Assembly (NCBI GenBank): GCA_902535185.1
Contig: CACAST010000008.1
Location: forward strand, 1 to 40,189
Source of the DNA: an uncultured Prochlorococcus sp.
Lineage (GTDB): Bacteria; Cyanobacteriota; Cyanobacteriia; PCC-6307; Cyanobiaceae
Direction: 5' to 3'
DNA length: 40,189 nucleotides
Shown here: positions 17,913-26,941 of the stretch, in pieces
Numbering within the stretch: position 1 is the first letter of the stretch
Layout: each line of letters opens with the position of its first letter
Made by a program: the position numbers and the translations under genes
Notes under the pieces: model-generated
What the model was told of the DNA's origin: nothing
Databases searched by the model: none
What the model saw: only the letters and a program-made list of their open reading frames with translations

Positions 17913-19232
17913 ATGAAAGATATTAAATGTCCTTCATGCGGCAAAACATTCCGAATTGATCCCAGCAGCTTTGAAGAAATACTTCTTCAGATAAAAGACG
18001 AGGAATTTAATAAACAAATAAAAGAAAGACTTATCTTGGTTGAAGAAGATAATAAAAAAGCTTTAGAAATTTTAAAAAGAGAGTTAAAAATACAGTTAAT
18101 AGAGCAAAATCGCATTAAAGAGTCTGAGATCCAAACTCTCGAATCTAAATTAAAAATAGCTGAAGAAAAGAAAACAAATGCTCTTAATGATTTAAAAAAT
18201 CAAGCAACAAATAAAATTAATTCACTGAATAATGAATTAATCAGTTTAAAGGATGAAATCAAAAACCAGTCTTTAATTTCAGAATTATCATTAAAAAACA
18301 AAGTTAATGAAGCTGTTACTAATTTAGAAAAAGAGAACTTATCATTAACAAATTCCATTGAAAAGATGAGGCTTGAAAATTCAATTAATGAAAAATTAAT
18401 TGCAGAGAAGTATAAAACCAAAATTAGTGAAAGAGACCTGACTATAAGGGAGTTAAGAGAAATGAAATCTAAATTATCTACAAAGATGGTAGGAGAAACA
18501 TTAGAAATCCATTGCGAAACCCAATTTAATCTTAATCGTGCTTCTGCGTTTAAAAACTCATATTTCGAAAAGGATAATGATGCTACTTCTGGAAGTAAAG
18601 GCGACTATATATTTAGAGAGATTGATGAAAATCATACTGAAGTTGTATCTATAATGTTTGAGATGAAGAATGAAAGTTTAAATGGTACTAATAAAAGAAA
18701 AAACGAAGATTTCTTAAAAGAATTAGATAAAGATAGAAGGCAAAAATCTTGTGAATATGCAGTACTCGTATCGCTTTTAGAACCAGATAGTGAACTATAT
18801 AATGCAGGGATAGTAGATGTTTCTCATAGATTCCCAAAAATGTATGTCATAAGACCGCAATTTTTCTTGCCCATTATTTCTCTGCTAAGAAATGCATCTA
18901 TGGAAACCTTAAAATACAAATCACAAATTGATTTAATGAAACGTGAGAATTTTGACATAACTAATTTTGAAAGTACTCTTGAGCAATTCAAAAATGCAGT
19001 TGGTAAAAATGTTTCACTTGCCCAGGATAGATTTAATGATGCAATTTCAGAAATTGATAAATCAATAATCCATTTACAAAAAACTAAAGAGGCTTTAGTT
19101 CTCTCAAAAAAACATCTTTTATCTGCTGACAGCAAATCTCAAGATTTGACAGTTAAAAAATTAACTAGAAATAATCCAACCATGAAGAAGAAGTTTAATG
19201 ATTTAAATAATTTTGAAGATGAAGTAGCCTAA
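17913..19232 (+). CDS. DUF2130 family coiled-coil protein, possible nuclease fold
   Basis: A 439-aa protein with an N-terminal CPSC zinc-ribbon half (C6, C9 in IKCPSCGKTF), a long coiled coil (about 30-195, rich in Lys/Glu/Leu), and a C-terminal DUF2130 domain. In that domain D231 (SKGDYIF) and E250-x-K252 (SIMFEMKNE) follow an upstream Glu helix (VGETLEIH), the spacing of a PD-(D/E)xK nuclease site. A second coil (about 360-410) and basic tail end it. DUF2130 proteins have no settled function that I know of; the nuclease reading is my inference. It stands alone, 131 bp after the RHH-like gene. Confidence 0.75.
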   Translation: MKDIKCPSCGKTFRIDPSSFEEILLQIKDEEFNKQIKERLILVEEDNKKALEILKRELKIQLIEQNRIKESEIQTLESKLKIAEEKKTNALNDLKNQATNKINSLNNELISLKDEIKNQSLISELSLKNKVNEAVTNLEKENLSLTNSIEKMRLENSINEKLIAEKYKTKISERDLTIRELREMKSKLSTKMVGETLEIHCETQFNLNRASAFKNSYFEKDNDATSGSKGDYIFREIDENHTEVVSIMFEMKNESLNGTNKRKNEDFLKELDKDRRQKSCEYAVLVSLLEPDSELYNAGIVDVSHRFPKMYVIRPQFFLPIISLLRNASMETLKYKSQIDLMKRENFDITNFESTLEQFKNAVGKNVSLAQDRFNDAISEIDKSIIHLQKTKEALVLSKKHLLSADSKSQDLTVKKLTRNNPTMKKKFNDLNNFEDEVA

Positions 19233-19329
19233 TTAAAAAAAGTTTTTAAAATTAATAATAATTAAAAATATATTTAATTTATAAGTTATAAATATACTAT
19301 AAACAATAAATTTCATAGTAAAGAAAATA

Positions 19330-19611
19330 ATGTCTATCAACACTCCTATTTTCAGTATTGCCAAAGATCTTAATGTCGAAAGTAATAGAATATTATTAGC
19401 CTGCAAGAAACTTGGAATCAATGCAAAAGGTGCAACAAAAAGATTAAATAAAGAAGAATTAGAAAAAATTAAAAGTTATTTTGAAACGGGCAAAAATGTG
19501 TCAGATGAAGTGATCAATTTAAATAAAGTTAAAACTAAAAGCAGTTCTAAAAAAAATGTAGAAAAGGTAAAGATAAAATATTTTGCTAACAGACTTATTC
19601 GTAAATCTTAA
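19330..19611 (+). CDS. Small protein with IF-2 N-terminal-like domain
   Basis: The first 55 residues (PIFSIAKDLNVESNRILLAC, then KKLGINAKGATKRLNKEELEKI) match the IF2_N fold: short helices with a conserved A-K-x-L and K-x-L-G-I. IF-2 itself carries such a domain ahead of its GTPase, but here it stands alone with a basic tail (93 aa in all). It may bind RNA or ribosomes. Function is inferred from domain only. Confidence 0.6.
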   Translation: MSINTPIFSIAKDLNVESNRILLACKKLGINAKGATKRLNKEELEKIKSYFETGKNVSDEVINLNKVKTKSSSKKNVEKVKIKYFANRLIRKS

Positions 19612-19694
19612 ATAAAAATAATTTTTTTAATTACTTAAAGGAATAAGCCACAGAAGAAAAAAATAATAATTTATCATAAGTAAAAATACTTAAA

Positions 19695-20108
19695 ATGAGC
19701 ATAAGCAGAATTTTAAATTCTCTTGAAAAATCCTGGGAAAGAGATGACATTCTTTTAAATATAAAGAAGGGGTTAGGGACAGATGAGATAGTTAATGAAT
19801 TTCTTATGAAAAATGAAAGACAAATTAAAGAATTAAATTCTTTATTAAGGCCAGAAGATATTGAATTATTAAATCAAGTAGAAAAACTCTCAACTTGCGA
19901 ATCTAAATTAATAAATGAGATTAAAAATTTAAATTACTTAGAAAATAATGAAAATCATCATATTATGAATAAAAAAGAGATTGTGCCATCAAATAGAGTT
20001 CCTTTCAACAAAATCAGTTCATTCATGATTAATTGGAGTAACAAATTTGTAGTTATTGCTTTACTAACAATTTCAGCTATAGCTTTAACAAAACAAGCGT
20101 GGGCATAA
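19695..20108 (+). CDS. 137-aa hypothetical with C-terminal membrane anchor
   Basis: A soluble helical N-terminal region (MSISRILNSLEKSWERDDIL onward, to about residue 95) ends in one membrane helix (about 115-133, FVVIALLTISAIALTKQAW). It lies 35 bp before the DNA-repair cassette on the same strand, so it could share that transcript, but nothing in its sequence ties it to DNA repair. Not recognised. Confidence 0.6.
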   Translation: MSISRILNSLEKSWERDDILLNIKKGLGTDEIVNEFLMKNERQIKELNSLLRPEDIELLNQVEKLSTCESKLINEIKNLNYLENNENHHIMNKKEIVPSNRVPFNKISSFMINWSNKFVVIALLTISAIALTKQAWA

Positions 20109-20143
20109 TTAGCTAAATTAACTTCATTGTAAGAGATGTAGTT

Positions 20144-21130
20144 TTGAGAACTAAACAAGAATATTTAATAAGATATAAAGATGGAAATCTTTATTGTGAA
20201 CTTGCTGATATTTGGATTGATCCAAGCAAGCCAGTAAAAAAGGCATTAATAACTCATGCTCATTTTGATCACTTTACATTTGGCTGTGAAGAATACATTT
20301 CTACTAAGGAAACTGCGATGCTTCTTAAAGAAAGAGTTGGAGATAATATCAAAATTAAGACTTTTGAATATGGAGAAGAATTTAAGATAAATGGCATTAA
20401 TATTTCTTTTCATCCATCCGGTCACATCCTTGGATCTAGTCAAATAAGGTTTATTTTTGCTGAAGAAAAATGGCTAATTTCAGGTGACTTTAAGCTTCAA
20501 AAAGATCAGACTTGTAAACAATATGAAATAGTAAAAACTGATTATTTAATAAGCGAATGTACTTTTGGATTGCCAATATTTAAGTGGGATGAATCAAATA
20601 AAATAGCAAATGATATTTCAAAATGGATAACCAATTCACCAGAAAAAACTTCTTTACTTTTCTGCTATTCACTTGGAAAAGCTCAGAGATTGTTAAACGA
20701 AATTGGTCAAACAAATTTTAAAGGCAATATTTTTTCCCATGGCAGTATTCACAAAATGAACAATAGTTATAGGGAACTTGGAATTGATATTAAAGATACT
20801 ATAAAAATTGAAAATAAAAAAAAGATAGATGAACTTAAAGGAAGTCTAATATTATTACCGCCATCTTTAAGTAAGGGTTATTATTTAAAAAATTTCAAAA
20901 ACATTCAAACAGCTTTCGCGAGTGGATGGATGTCAATAAGAGCTCTAAGAAAAAGATCAGGATATGATAAAGGATTTGCAATCTCTGATCATGCGGATTG
21001 GGATGGAATTCTGGAAGTAGTAAAAAAGTCTGAAGCAAAAAATGTATTTTTTCATCATGGAGATAGTGAAGCCTTAAGTAAATATTTAGTTGAAAAGGAA
21101 TCAATAAATGTCCTTTTATTCGGTAAATAA
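20144..21130 (+). CDS. DNA-ligase-associated exonuclease (metallo-beta-lactamase/beta-CASP)
   Basis: A 328-aa metallo-beta-lactamase-fold nuclease. Metal motif HAHFDH (38-43), HPSGHILGS, SGDFK and a late SDHADW motif are present, plus the beta-CASP insertion (LLFCYSLGKAQRLLNE). This is the exonuclease of the four-gene DNA-ligase-associated cluster studied in Pseudomonas putida. The start is TTG: an in-frame stop lies 15 bp upstream and no ATG is available. The ligase gene begins 2 bp after its stop. Role: trimming DNA ends before ligation, inferred from the cluster. Confidence 0.88.
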   Translation: MRTKQEYLIRYKDGNLYCELADIWIDPSKPVKKALITHAHFDHFTFGCEEYISTKETAMLLKERVGDNIKIKTFEYGEEFKINGINISFHPSGHILGSSQIRFIFAEEKWLISGDFKLQKDQTCKQYEIVKTDYLISECTFGLPIFKWDESNKIANDISKWITNSPEKTSLLFCYSLGKAQRLLNEIGQTNFKGNIFSHGSIHKMNNSYRELGIDIKDTIKIENKKKIDELKGSLILLPPSLSKGYYLKNFKNIQTAFASGWMSIRALRKRSGYDKGFAISDHADWDGILEVVKKSEAKNVFFHHGDSEALSKYLVEKESINVLLFGK

Positions 21131-21132
21131 AT

Positions 21133-22773
21133 ATGAGCTTAAAAAAGTTTTCAGAATTATTTGGCGATCTAGATTCAATTAATAGTACAAATAATAAAAT
21201 TGAAGTTTTAAAGAATTATTTTTTATCTAATGATCCAATAGATAATTCATGGGCAATATATTTACTAACTGGAAAAAGTAATAAGAGATTTATTAGTGGA
21301 AGATATTTAAAAAATATTTTTTCTCAAATATATGAATATCCTCAATGGTTAATTGATACATGTTATTTAAAAGTTGGTGATTCTGCTGAGTTAATAACGT
21401 TGTTACTTAAAAATAAAACTAATTCTAGAAAAAAGAAATTATCAAATATAAGTCTCAATGAATTACTAAGCGAGACAATACCTGCATTATCAAAACTTAA
21501 TGAGGAGGAGAAAAATTCAGAAATTAAAAATCTTTGGGAAACATTACCAGAAGATAACCATCTAATTTTTAATAAAATTCTTACAGGAACTTTTAGAGTA
21601 GGAGTCTCTATCGGATTAATCACAAAATCAATATCAAAACTAATTAATATTGAGGAAGAGATTATTTCTCATAGGTTGATGGGTGATTTTAAACCTTCAA
21701 TTGATTCATATGAATTTTTAATTAACAAGAATATCAATCTTCAAGAGTTAAATTCCAAACCATTTCCATTTCTTCTAGCAAATACTATTGAAGATAAAAT
21801 CTTCAAAAATTCAATAAATGATTTTCAATTTGAATGGAAATACGACGGTATAAGGTTGCAATTAATTAAAAGATCAGGCAATGTTTCGTTATGGACAAGA
21901 GGGCAAGAATTAGTAAATGAATCTTTCCCAGAATTAGTAGAGAAAATGTCGCATATAAAAGATGATTTTGTTCTTGATGGGGAATTATTAGTTTGGAATT
22001 TTAAAGAACAAATTGCCTTTGATTTTTCTTTACTTCAAAAAAGAATAAATAGAAATTCTCCAACTAGATCAATCCAAATAAAATATCCAATTATTTTTAT
22101 TGCTTATGATCTTTTAGAGATTAATGGGAGAGATATAAGAGAAATTAAATTAGAAAATAGAAGAATTGAGTTAGAAAAATATTTTTCAAAATGGCAAATT
22201 AAAACTGAGAATAATATCTCTAATATTTTCAAAATATGTGATTTAATCTTTCCTAAAGATTGGCCTGATGCTTTAAATTATAAAGAAAAATCTCGAGAAA
22301 ATAATACTGAAGGATTAATAATTAAGAAAAAGACTTCTATATACTCCTCTGGAAGAAAGAAGGGTATTTGGTGGAAATATAAAGTTGATCCTATGCAACT
22401 GGATGCTGTTCTAATTTACGCTAAGGGCGGTAGCGGTAGAAGAGCGGGTCTGTATACAGATTACAGTTTTGCATTATGGAAAGATAAAGAATTAATTAAA
22501 TTTGCAAGTGCGTATTCTGGTTTAACGAATATTGAGATTAAAGAGCTAGATAAATGGATAAGAAAAAATACTATTGAAAAATTTGGTCCTGTTCGATCGT
22601 TAAAACCAGAAATGGTATTCGAAATATCTTTTGAGAAAATACAAATTTCTAAACGTCATAAGTCAGGAATAGCAGTACGATTTCCAAGGATAACAAAATG
22701 GAGAAAAGATAAAAAAATTCATGATGCAAATAGCCTAGAGAATGCTTATGAACTAATGAAAAAAATATCATGA
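21133..22773 (+). CDS. ATP-dependent DNA ligase (repair-cluster type)
   Basis: Seals nicks in DNA using ATP, unlike the NAD-dependent LigA of replication. In the 546-aa protein an N-terminal DNA-binding domain (about 1-200) precedes the nucleotidyltransferase core: motif I with the adenylated lysine K236 in KYDGIR, motif III FVLDGELL, motif IV TEGLIIKK and motif V WWKYKVD. An OB-fold domain follows (about 425-546). It is embedded in exonuclease-ligase-helicase-phosphoesterase with 2-bp spacing before and a 4-bp ATGA overlap after, so the four are co-translated. Confidence 0.93.
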   Translation: MSLKKFSELFGDLDSINSTNNKIEVLKNYFLSNDPIDNSWAIYLLTGKSNKRFISGRYLKNIFSQIYEYPQWLIDTCYLKVGDSAELITLLLKNKTNSRKKKLSNISLNELLSETIPALSKLNEEEKNSEIKNLWETLPEDNHLIFNKILTGTFRVGVSIGLITKSISKLINIEEEIISHRLMGDFKPSIDSYEFLINKNINLQELNSKPFPFLLANTIEDKIFKNSINDFQFEWKYDGIRLQLIKRSGNVSLWTRGQELVNESFPELVEKMSHIKDDFVLDGELLVWNFKEQIAFDFSLLQKRINRNSPTRSIQIKYPIIFIAYDLLEINGRDIREIKLENRRIELEKYFSKWQIKTENNISNIFKICDLIFPKDWPDALNYKEKSRENNTEGLIIKKKTSIYSSGRKKGIWWKYKVDPMQLDAVLIYAKGGSGRRAGLYTDYSFALWKDKELIKFASAYSGLTNIEIKELDKWIRKNTIEKFGPVRSLKPEMVFEISFEKIQISKRHKSGIAVRFPRITKWRKDKKIHDANSLENAYELMKKIS

Positions 22774-25256
22774 AAAATATTACGAAAAATAATAAGCAAA
22801 ATAATTTAATTTCTAAAATTAAACAGTTTTTCTCCACAAATGGATGGGAGCCACTACCCTATCAGATCGAATCTTGGGAAGCATTTATAAATGGAGAGAG
22901 TGGAATAATACAAGTTCCTACTGGATGCGGCAAAACTTATGCTGCATTAATGGGACCTCTTTCAAAGGTAGAAGATCCCAAAAATAATAAAAGTGTAAAT
23001 ATATTATTAATAACCCCTTTAAAAGCACTAAGTAGAGATCTAAAAAATTCCATACAATTAGCAGCTTTGCATTTTAATAAAGAAATCACTGTTGAAATAA
23101 GGAACGGGGATACAACCCCATATGAAAAGAAAAAGCAACTAGCTAAACCACCTAATATTCTTATTACCACTCCAGAGTCTTTATCTCTTTTACTTTCTAA
23201 TAAAGAATCTAATAATCTGTTCAAGGAGTTGTCATCAATAATTATTGATGAATGGCATGAATTGATGGGTAGTAAAAGAGGAAACCAGTGCGAGTTATCT
23301 TTAAGTTGGCTAAGAGGCAATATAAAAAATTTACAAATTTGGGCAATGTCTGCAACTATTGGAAATATTGAAGAAGCAGCAAGAGCAATAGTTGGGATGA
23401 GCGCTATTAAACCCAAAATTATAAGTACAAATATTCAAAAAGAGATAGAAATTATAAGCGTTTTGCCAGAGAAGGAAACAACCTTTCCATGGAGTGGTCA
23501 TCTAGGAATCAGAAGTCATTCTTCACTTTTAAAAATCCTAGATAAAAATAAAAGCACCTTATTGTTCACCAATACAAGAAACCAATCTGAAAGATGGTAT
23601 CAATGTCTTAAATTTTTTCTGCCAGAGATGGAAGACAAAATCGCACTTCATCACGGCTCCCTCGATAAAGAAGATAGAAAAAGAGTTGAAGAAGGAGTTA
23701 AAGACGGATTAATTAAATGGGTAGTCTGCACAAGCTCGTTAGATTTGGGAGTTGACTTTCAACCTGTAGATCAAATAGTTCAAATTGGTAGTGCAAAGAA
23801 TTTAGCTAGACTTATCCAAAGAGCTGGAAGAAGTGCTCATAGACCAGGCGGGAAATCAAAAATAATTTTTATGCCTACTAATTCTCTGGAGTTATTTGAG
23901 ATTAGTGCAATGAGAAGAATAATAAAAAGTGGTATAACTGAGGAAATTAGACTTCCTGAATTATCTTATGATGTACTTCTTCAACATCTAATAAGTTTGG
24001 CATGCGGAAATGGCTTTGATCCGAAAATTGAGAAAGAAAGAATTAAAAGTTGTTGGAGTTATAGAAACTTAAAAGATCAAGATTGGAATTGGTGTCTTGA
24101 CTTTTTAGAATATGGAGGAAAATGTCTTAAAGCTTACCCAAAATATAAAAAGATAGTTAAAGAAGAATCACAAAATAATAATAAAAACTTTAAATACTTT
24201 GTAAAAGACAAATCTTTAATAAGAATGCATAAGTTCAATATTGGGACAATTACAAGTGACAAATTTGTGAATGTCAAATATATGAAAGGTAAATCTTTAG
24301 GTAATTTAGAGGAGAATTTTGCTTCAAAATTAAATCCCGGTGATACATTTTACTTTGCTGGCAAAATGCTTCAATTTGTAAGAATAAGAGATATGATTTT
24401 GTATGTTAAAAAATCAACAAAAAAAAGTTCTCTAATTCCTGCATGGGTTGGAGGTCAAATGGCAATTTCTGATCTACTCTGTGAGAGTTTGAGAAAAGAA
24501 ATAGATATTTGCAACGAACTAGAAAATTATGATTGCTTAAATCCTGAACTAAATTCATTACGCCCAATATTGAAAAAACAAAAAGTTCTTTCAAATATTC
24601 CAAAGAAAGATGAATTCCTTATAGAAATCTATAAAACCAAGGATTTATCAAATCTTTTTGTTTTTACACTTGATGGCAAATTTGTAAATGAAGGAATTGC
24701 ATTTTTATGGGCTTTGAGATTGGCAAAATTAAAACAATCTACATTTAGCATTACTGCTAATGATTTTGGATTCAGCTTAACTACTGCAGAAGATTATGAT
24801 TTTTCCATAATAAAAAAAGAAGCTGATTACTTTTTGAATAACAAAAAATTGGAAGAAGATCTAGAAAATGCAATTAATTTTTCAGAATTAACAAAACGTA
24901 GATTTAAAAATATTGCCCAAATAAGTGGACTAGTAAATCAAAATAATCCAACCAAAACAAAAACTTCTTCCCAACTTCAAATAAGTTCAAGTCTTTTCTA
25001 CGATGTCTTTACTAAATATGAAGAAGACCATCTTTTGATAAAACAATCGCATCAAGAAGTTAAAGAATATCAATTAGAAAATAAAAGAATATCTAGATCA
25101 TTAGAAAGATTAAAAAATTTAAAAATGCTACTAAACGAGATAAAAACTCCAACTCCTTTTGCTTTCCCTTTACTAGTTGAAAGACTTAAAAATACTTTAA
25201 GCAATGAGTCAATAGAAAAAAGAGTAGAAAAACTTATAAAAAAATATAGTGATTAA
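22770..25256 (+). CDS. lhr: Lhr-type DEXH helicase, DNA-ligase-associated
   Basis: Superfamily 2 DNA helicase of the Lhr-Core type, 828 aa. It has Walker A PTGCGKT (50-56), a DEWH box (IIIDEWHELMG), motif III SAT, and motif VI QRAGRSAHR. A winged helix and Lhr core domain follow (about 430-700), then a Lys/Glu-rich end. Lhr-Core unwinds 3' overhang duplexes, including RNA:DNA hybrids, in characterised members. It overlaps ligase by 4 bp and abuts the phosphoesterase gene with no gap. Probably opens or remodels ends for the nuclease and ligase. Confidence 0.92.
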   Translation: MKNITKNNKQNNLISKIKQFFSTNGWEPLPYQIESWEAFINGESGIIQVPTGCGKTYAALMGPLSKVEDPKNNKSVNILLITPLKALSRDLKNSIQLAALHFNKEITVEIRNGDTTPYEKKKQLAKPPNILITTPESLSLLLSNKESNNLFKELSSIIIDEWHELMGSKRGNQCELSLSWLRGNIKNLQIWAMSATIGNIEEAARAIVGMSAIKPKIISTNIQKEIEIISVLPEKETTFPWSGHLGIRSHSSLLKILDKNKSTLLFTNTRNQSERWYQCLKFFLPEMEDKIALHHGSLDKEDRKRVEEGVKDGLIKWVVCTSSLDLGVDFQPVDQIVQIGSAKNLARLIQRAGRSAHRPGGKSKIIFMPTNSLELFEISAMRRIIKSGITEEIRLPELSYDVLLQHLISLACGNGFDPKIEKERIKSCWSYRNLKDQDWNWCLDFLEYGGKCLKAYPKYKKIVKEESQNNNKNFKYFVKDKSLIRMHKFNIGTITSDKFVNVKYMKGKSLGNLEENFASKLNPGDTFYFAGKMLQFVRIRDMILYVKKSTKKSSLIPAWVGGQMAISDLLCESLRKEIDICNELENYDCLNPELNSLRPILKKQKVLSNIPKKDEFLIEIYKTKDLSNLFVFTLDGKFVNEGIAFLWALRLAKLKQSTFSITANDFGFSLTTAEDYDFSIIKKEADYFLNNKKLEEDLENAINFSELTKRRFKNIAQISGLVNQNNPTKTKTSSQLQISSSLFYDVFTKYEEDHLLIKQSHQEVKEYQLENKRISRSLERLKNLKMLLNEIKTPTPFAFPLLVERLKNTLSNESIEKRVEKLIKKYSD

Positions 25257-25907
25257 ATGAAAAAAAGTTCTTTTAAATTTTGTTGGGAAGATACATTGTT
25301 AGAGATGCTTCCTTCAAGAGCATTATTTCTACCGGAAGCAAAAGAGTTGTTAATATGCGATATTCATCTTGGGAAAGCTGAGTATTTTCAGCAAAATGGT
25401 ATACCTCTTACTAATAATTCAGATAAAAACAATTTTGAAAGAATAAAAAAAATAGTAAAAAAATATAGTCCTGAAAAGTTAATAATATTAGGAGATTTAT
25501 TCCACAGCAAATATTCAATAGATAAAACTCTTCAAAAAAAAGTTGAGGATCTTCCTGCACTGCTAAAAACTAATGTTGAACTAGTCCTAGGAAATCACGA
25601 TGTAGGTTGCAATATTAAAAATATTAAAATTTTTGATATTAGAAAAACTAAAAATATTACTTTTAGTCATGAACCAGTAAATTTAGAAAACAATAAAACC
25701 TTGAATATTTGTGGACATTATCATCCAAAAATCTATATAAAAAACAATGGAGATAAATTATCATTTAGGTGCTTTGCAATGGATAAGAATAAAAATACTT
25801 TATTTTTACCTGCATTTGGAGACCTAACAGGAGGATATCCCTGCAAAAAGTCATTTAAAAAATGGGCAATTGTTTCTGAAGAAGAAATTATCGAAATAAA
25901 ATCTTAA
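25257..25907 (+). CDS. pdeM: DNA-ligase-associated metallophosphoesterase
   Basis: Calcineurin-like metallophosphoesterase of 216 aa. All metal motifs are present: DIHLGKA (D-x-H), LGDLFHS (GDxxH variant), LGNHD (GNHD) and CGHYHPK (GHxH). The P. putida homologue is a manganese-dependent DNA nuclease. The ATG follows the helicase stop directly (taaatg), completing exonuclease-ligase-Lhr-phosphoesterase. It may remove damaged 3' ends. The gene symbol follows the ligase-associated annotation, not a test here. Confidence 0.88.
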   Translation: MKKSSFKFCWEDTLLEMLPSRALFLPEAKELLICDIHLGKAEYFQQNGIPLTNNSDKNNFERIKKIVKKYSPEKLIILGDLFHSKYSIDKTLQKKVEDLPALLKTNVELVLGNHDVGCNIKNIKIFDIRKTKNITFSHEPVNLENNKTLNICGHYHPKIYIKNNGDKLSFRCFAMDKNKNTLFLPAFGDLTGGYPCKKSFKKWAIVSEEEIIEIKS

Positions 25908-26011
25908 AAAACCCTATTGAAGTGACTTAAATTTTTCATTTAGATATACCAATTTATACTTAAAAGTCTCGTTTATTTTATTTATCTATTATTTTAAATC
26001 TATTAATCAAT

Positions 26012-26025
26012 TTCTACTAGTAGAA
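26012..26025. repeat. 14-bp perfect palindrome
   Basis: TTCTACTAGTAGAA is its own reverse complement and lies in the 204-bp gap after the repair cassette, about 90 bp before the 100-aa exported-protein gene. It could be an operator for that gene. No known consensus assigned. Confidence 0.4.
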
Positions 26026-26045
26026 GTAGATAATAAAAAATTTAT

Positions 26046-26072
26046 ACAGCTAATGACCCTTTTCTTAGCTGT
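26046..26072 (+). promoter_or_regulatory. Stem-loop in leader of exported-protein gene
   Basis: ACAGCTAA (26046-26053) pairs perfectly with TTAGCTGT (26065-26072) around an 11-nt pyrimidine-rich loop (tgacccttttc). It lies 40 bp upstream of the ATG at 26112. It could be a 5' UTR regulator or the terminator of the repair operon; no U-tract follows, so a leader element is the better guess. Confidence 0.4.
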
Positions 26073-26111
26073 CAATCCACGTTATAAAAAAAATAAACAC
26101 ATTTTATAGAA

Positions 26112-26414
26112 ATGAAAAAATTAATAGCATTGATTTTATTTCCATTTCTTTTCATGCCATTTGAGGCAAAAGCAAATGATAATTTTTCCGTTGAAATTGA
26201 AGCGGTTACATTAGTAATGGAGCAATATAAGGTAGAAACTGAATCAAGTGTTGAATTAGATATTGAAGAGATAAAGCCAAGTTATATGGCTCTTAAACAA
26301 GACGAATGTAATGCTACTGTTGAAGTTACAGAGAAAACAGGATTAGAGATTGTAAATACTGAATCTTTCGATGTAAATGTCTGCTTGAAGGAAATCTATA
26401 AAGTAATCAACTAA
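26112..26414 (+). CDS. 100-aa exported protein, unrecognised
   Basis: A classic signal peptide (MKKLIALILFPFLFMPFEAKA, cleavage after AKA) leads an acidic mature domain of about 78 residues with two cysteines (DECNATVEV, VNVCLKE), likely a periplasmic disulfide. No family recognised. Upstream are a 14-bp palindrome and a stem-loop. It stands alone, followed by 184 bp with no convincing gene. Confidence 0.7.
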   Translation: MKKLIALILFPFLFMPFEAKANDNFSVEIEAVTLVMEQYKVETESSVELDIEEIKPSYMALKQDECNATVEVTEKTGLEIVNTESFDVNVCLKEIYKVIN

Positions 26415-26533
26415 ATAAGTAGGTTATAAAAATATAATAAAAACATACAAATTAAAGAGATCTTTTACTTAAAGAAGGTAAGACCTCGAGACCTAACAGA
26501 AAACTTTGGAACGGGTTCTGCATAACCAATTAA

Positions 26534-26564
26534 TAACTACAATGGATTTGTAGAGGTGTAGTTA
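26534..26564. repeat. Two mutually exclusive hairpins
   Basis: In the gap 26415-26598, TAACTAC (26534-26540) can pair with GTAGTTA (26558-26564), or CTACAA (26537-26542) can pair with TTGTAG (26548-26553). Both use the same 5' strand. It may be a small RNA or bistable leader, or chance in AT-rich DNA. The rest of this gap shows nothing else I can name. Confidence 0.25.
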
Positions 26565-26598
26565 AAAGTACAAAACCTAAAATTATTTTTTTAAATAA

Positions 26599-26745
26599 TT
26601 ACTTCTTCTTAGATAATGTTTGTGATTCTTCTCTCGACATTAAAGCTTCGATTTGAGCAAGAACTTTTTGAAGTTCATCCGTTTTTGTAAGAGATGCTTC
26701 TGCTACTTCTCTTAATTTTTCTAACTGTTCTTTAGTTTTATCCAT
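26599..26745 (-). CDS. 48-aa helical protein
   Basis: Not in the track. ATG at 26745 gives MDKTKEQLEKLREVAEASLT, continuing KTDELQKVLAQIEALMSREE to a KKK end. Almost entirely amphipathic helix with regular Leu spacing, so a likely coiled coil. The low Asn/Ile content compared with surrounding noncoding DNA supports coding. Function unknown. Confidence 0.55.
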   Translation of the reverse strand: MDKTKEQLEKLREVAEASLTKTDELQKVLAQIEALMSREESQTLSKKK

Positions 26746-26755
26746 GATAAATAAA

Positions 26756-26911
26756 TTAGAAATTAACCACTTTTAAAAATGGCTTTAATACAGATTTTTC
26801 ACTCCCACACAGATTCATATTCTCTCTTTTTTTAATAAAGTCAAATAAATTTCCCTTTATTAAGGTTTTATGAGGACTTCCAATTAATTCTTTATTTAAT
26901 ATTGAAAGCAT
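26756..26911 (-). CDS. Possible 51-aa protein
   Basis: ATG at 26911 gives MLSILNKELIGSPHKTLIKG, ending KPFLKVVNF. It lies 10 bp upstream of the 48-aa ORF on the same strand. Soluble, basic, no motif. Protein-like, but short enough to be chance. Confidence 0.35.
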   Translation of the reverse strand: MLSILNKELIGSPHKTLIKGNLFDFIKKRENMNLCGSEKSVLKPFLKVVNF

Positions 26912-26941
26912 AAGATTACCTGAAATAGAAATACTCTTAAA

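Noticed and set aside
19233-19421. 62-aa minus ORF opposite the IF-2-like gene
   Set aside because: Overlaps the better plus-strand frame and is a Phe/Ile-rich shadow.
22937-23416. 159-aa minus ORF inside the Lhr helicase
   Set aside because: Shadow; helicase motifs occupy the other strand.
26461-26530. Possible tRNA or small RNA near gggttctgcataacc
   Set aside because: No cloverleaf could be built and the T-loop consensus is absent.
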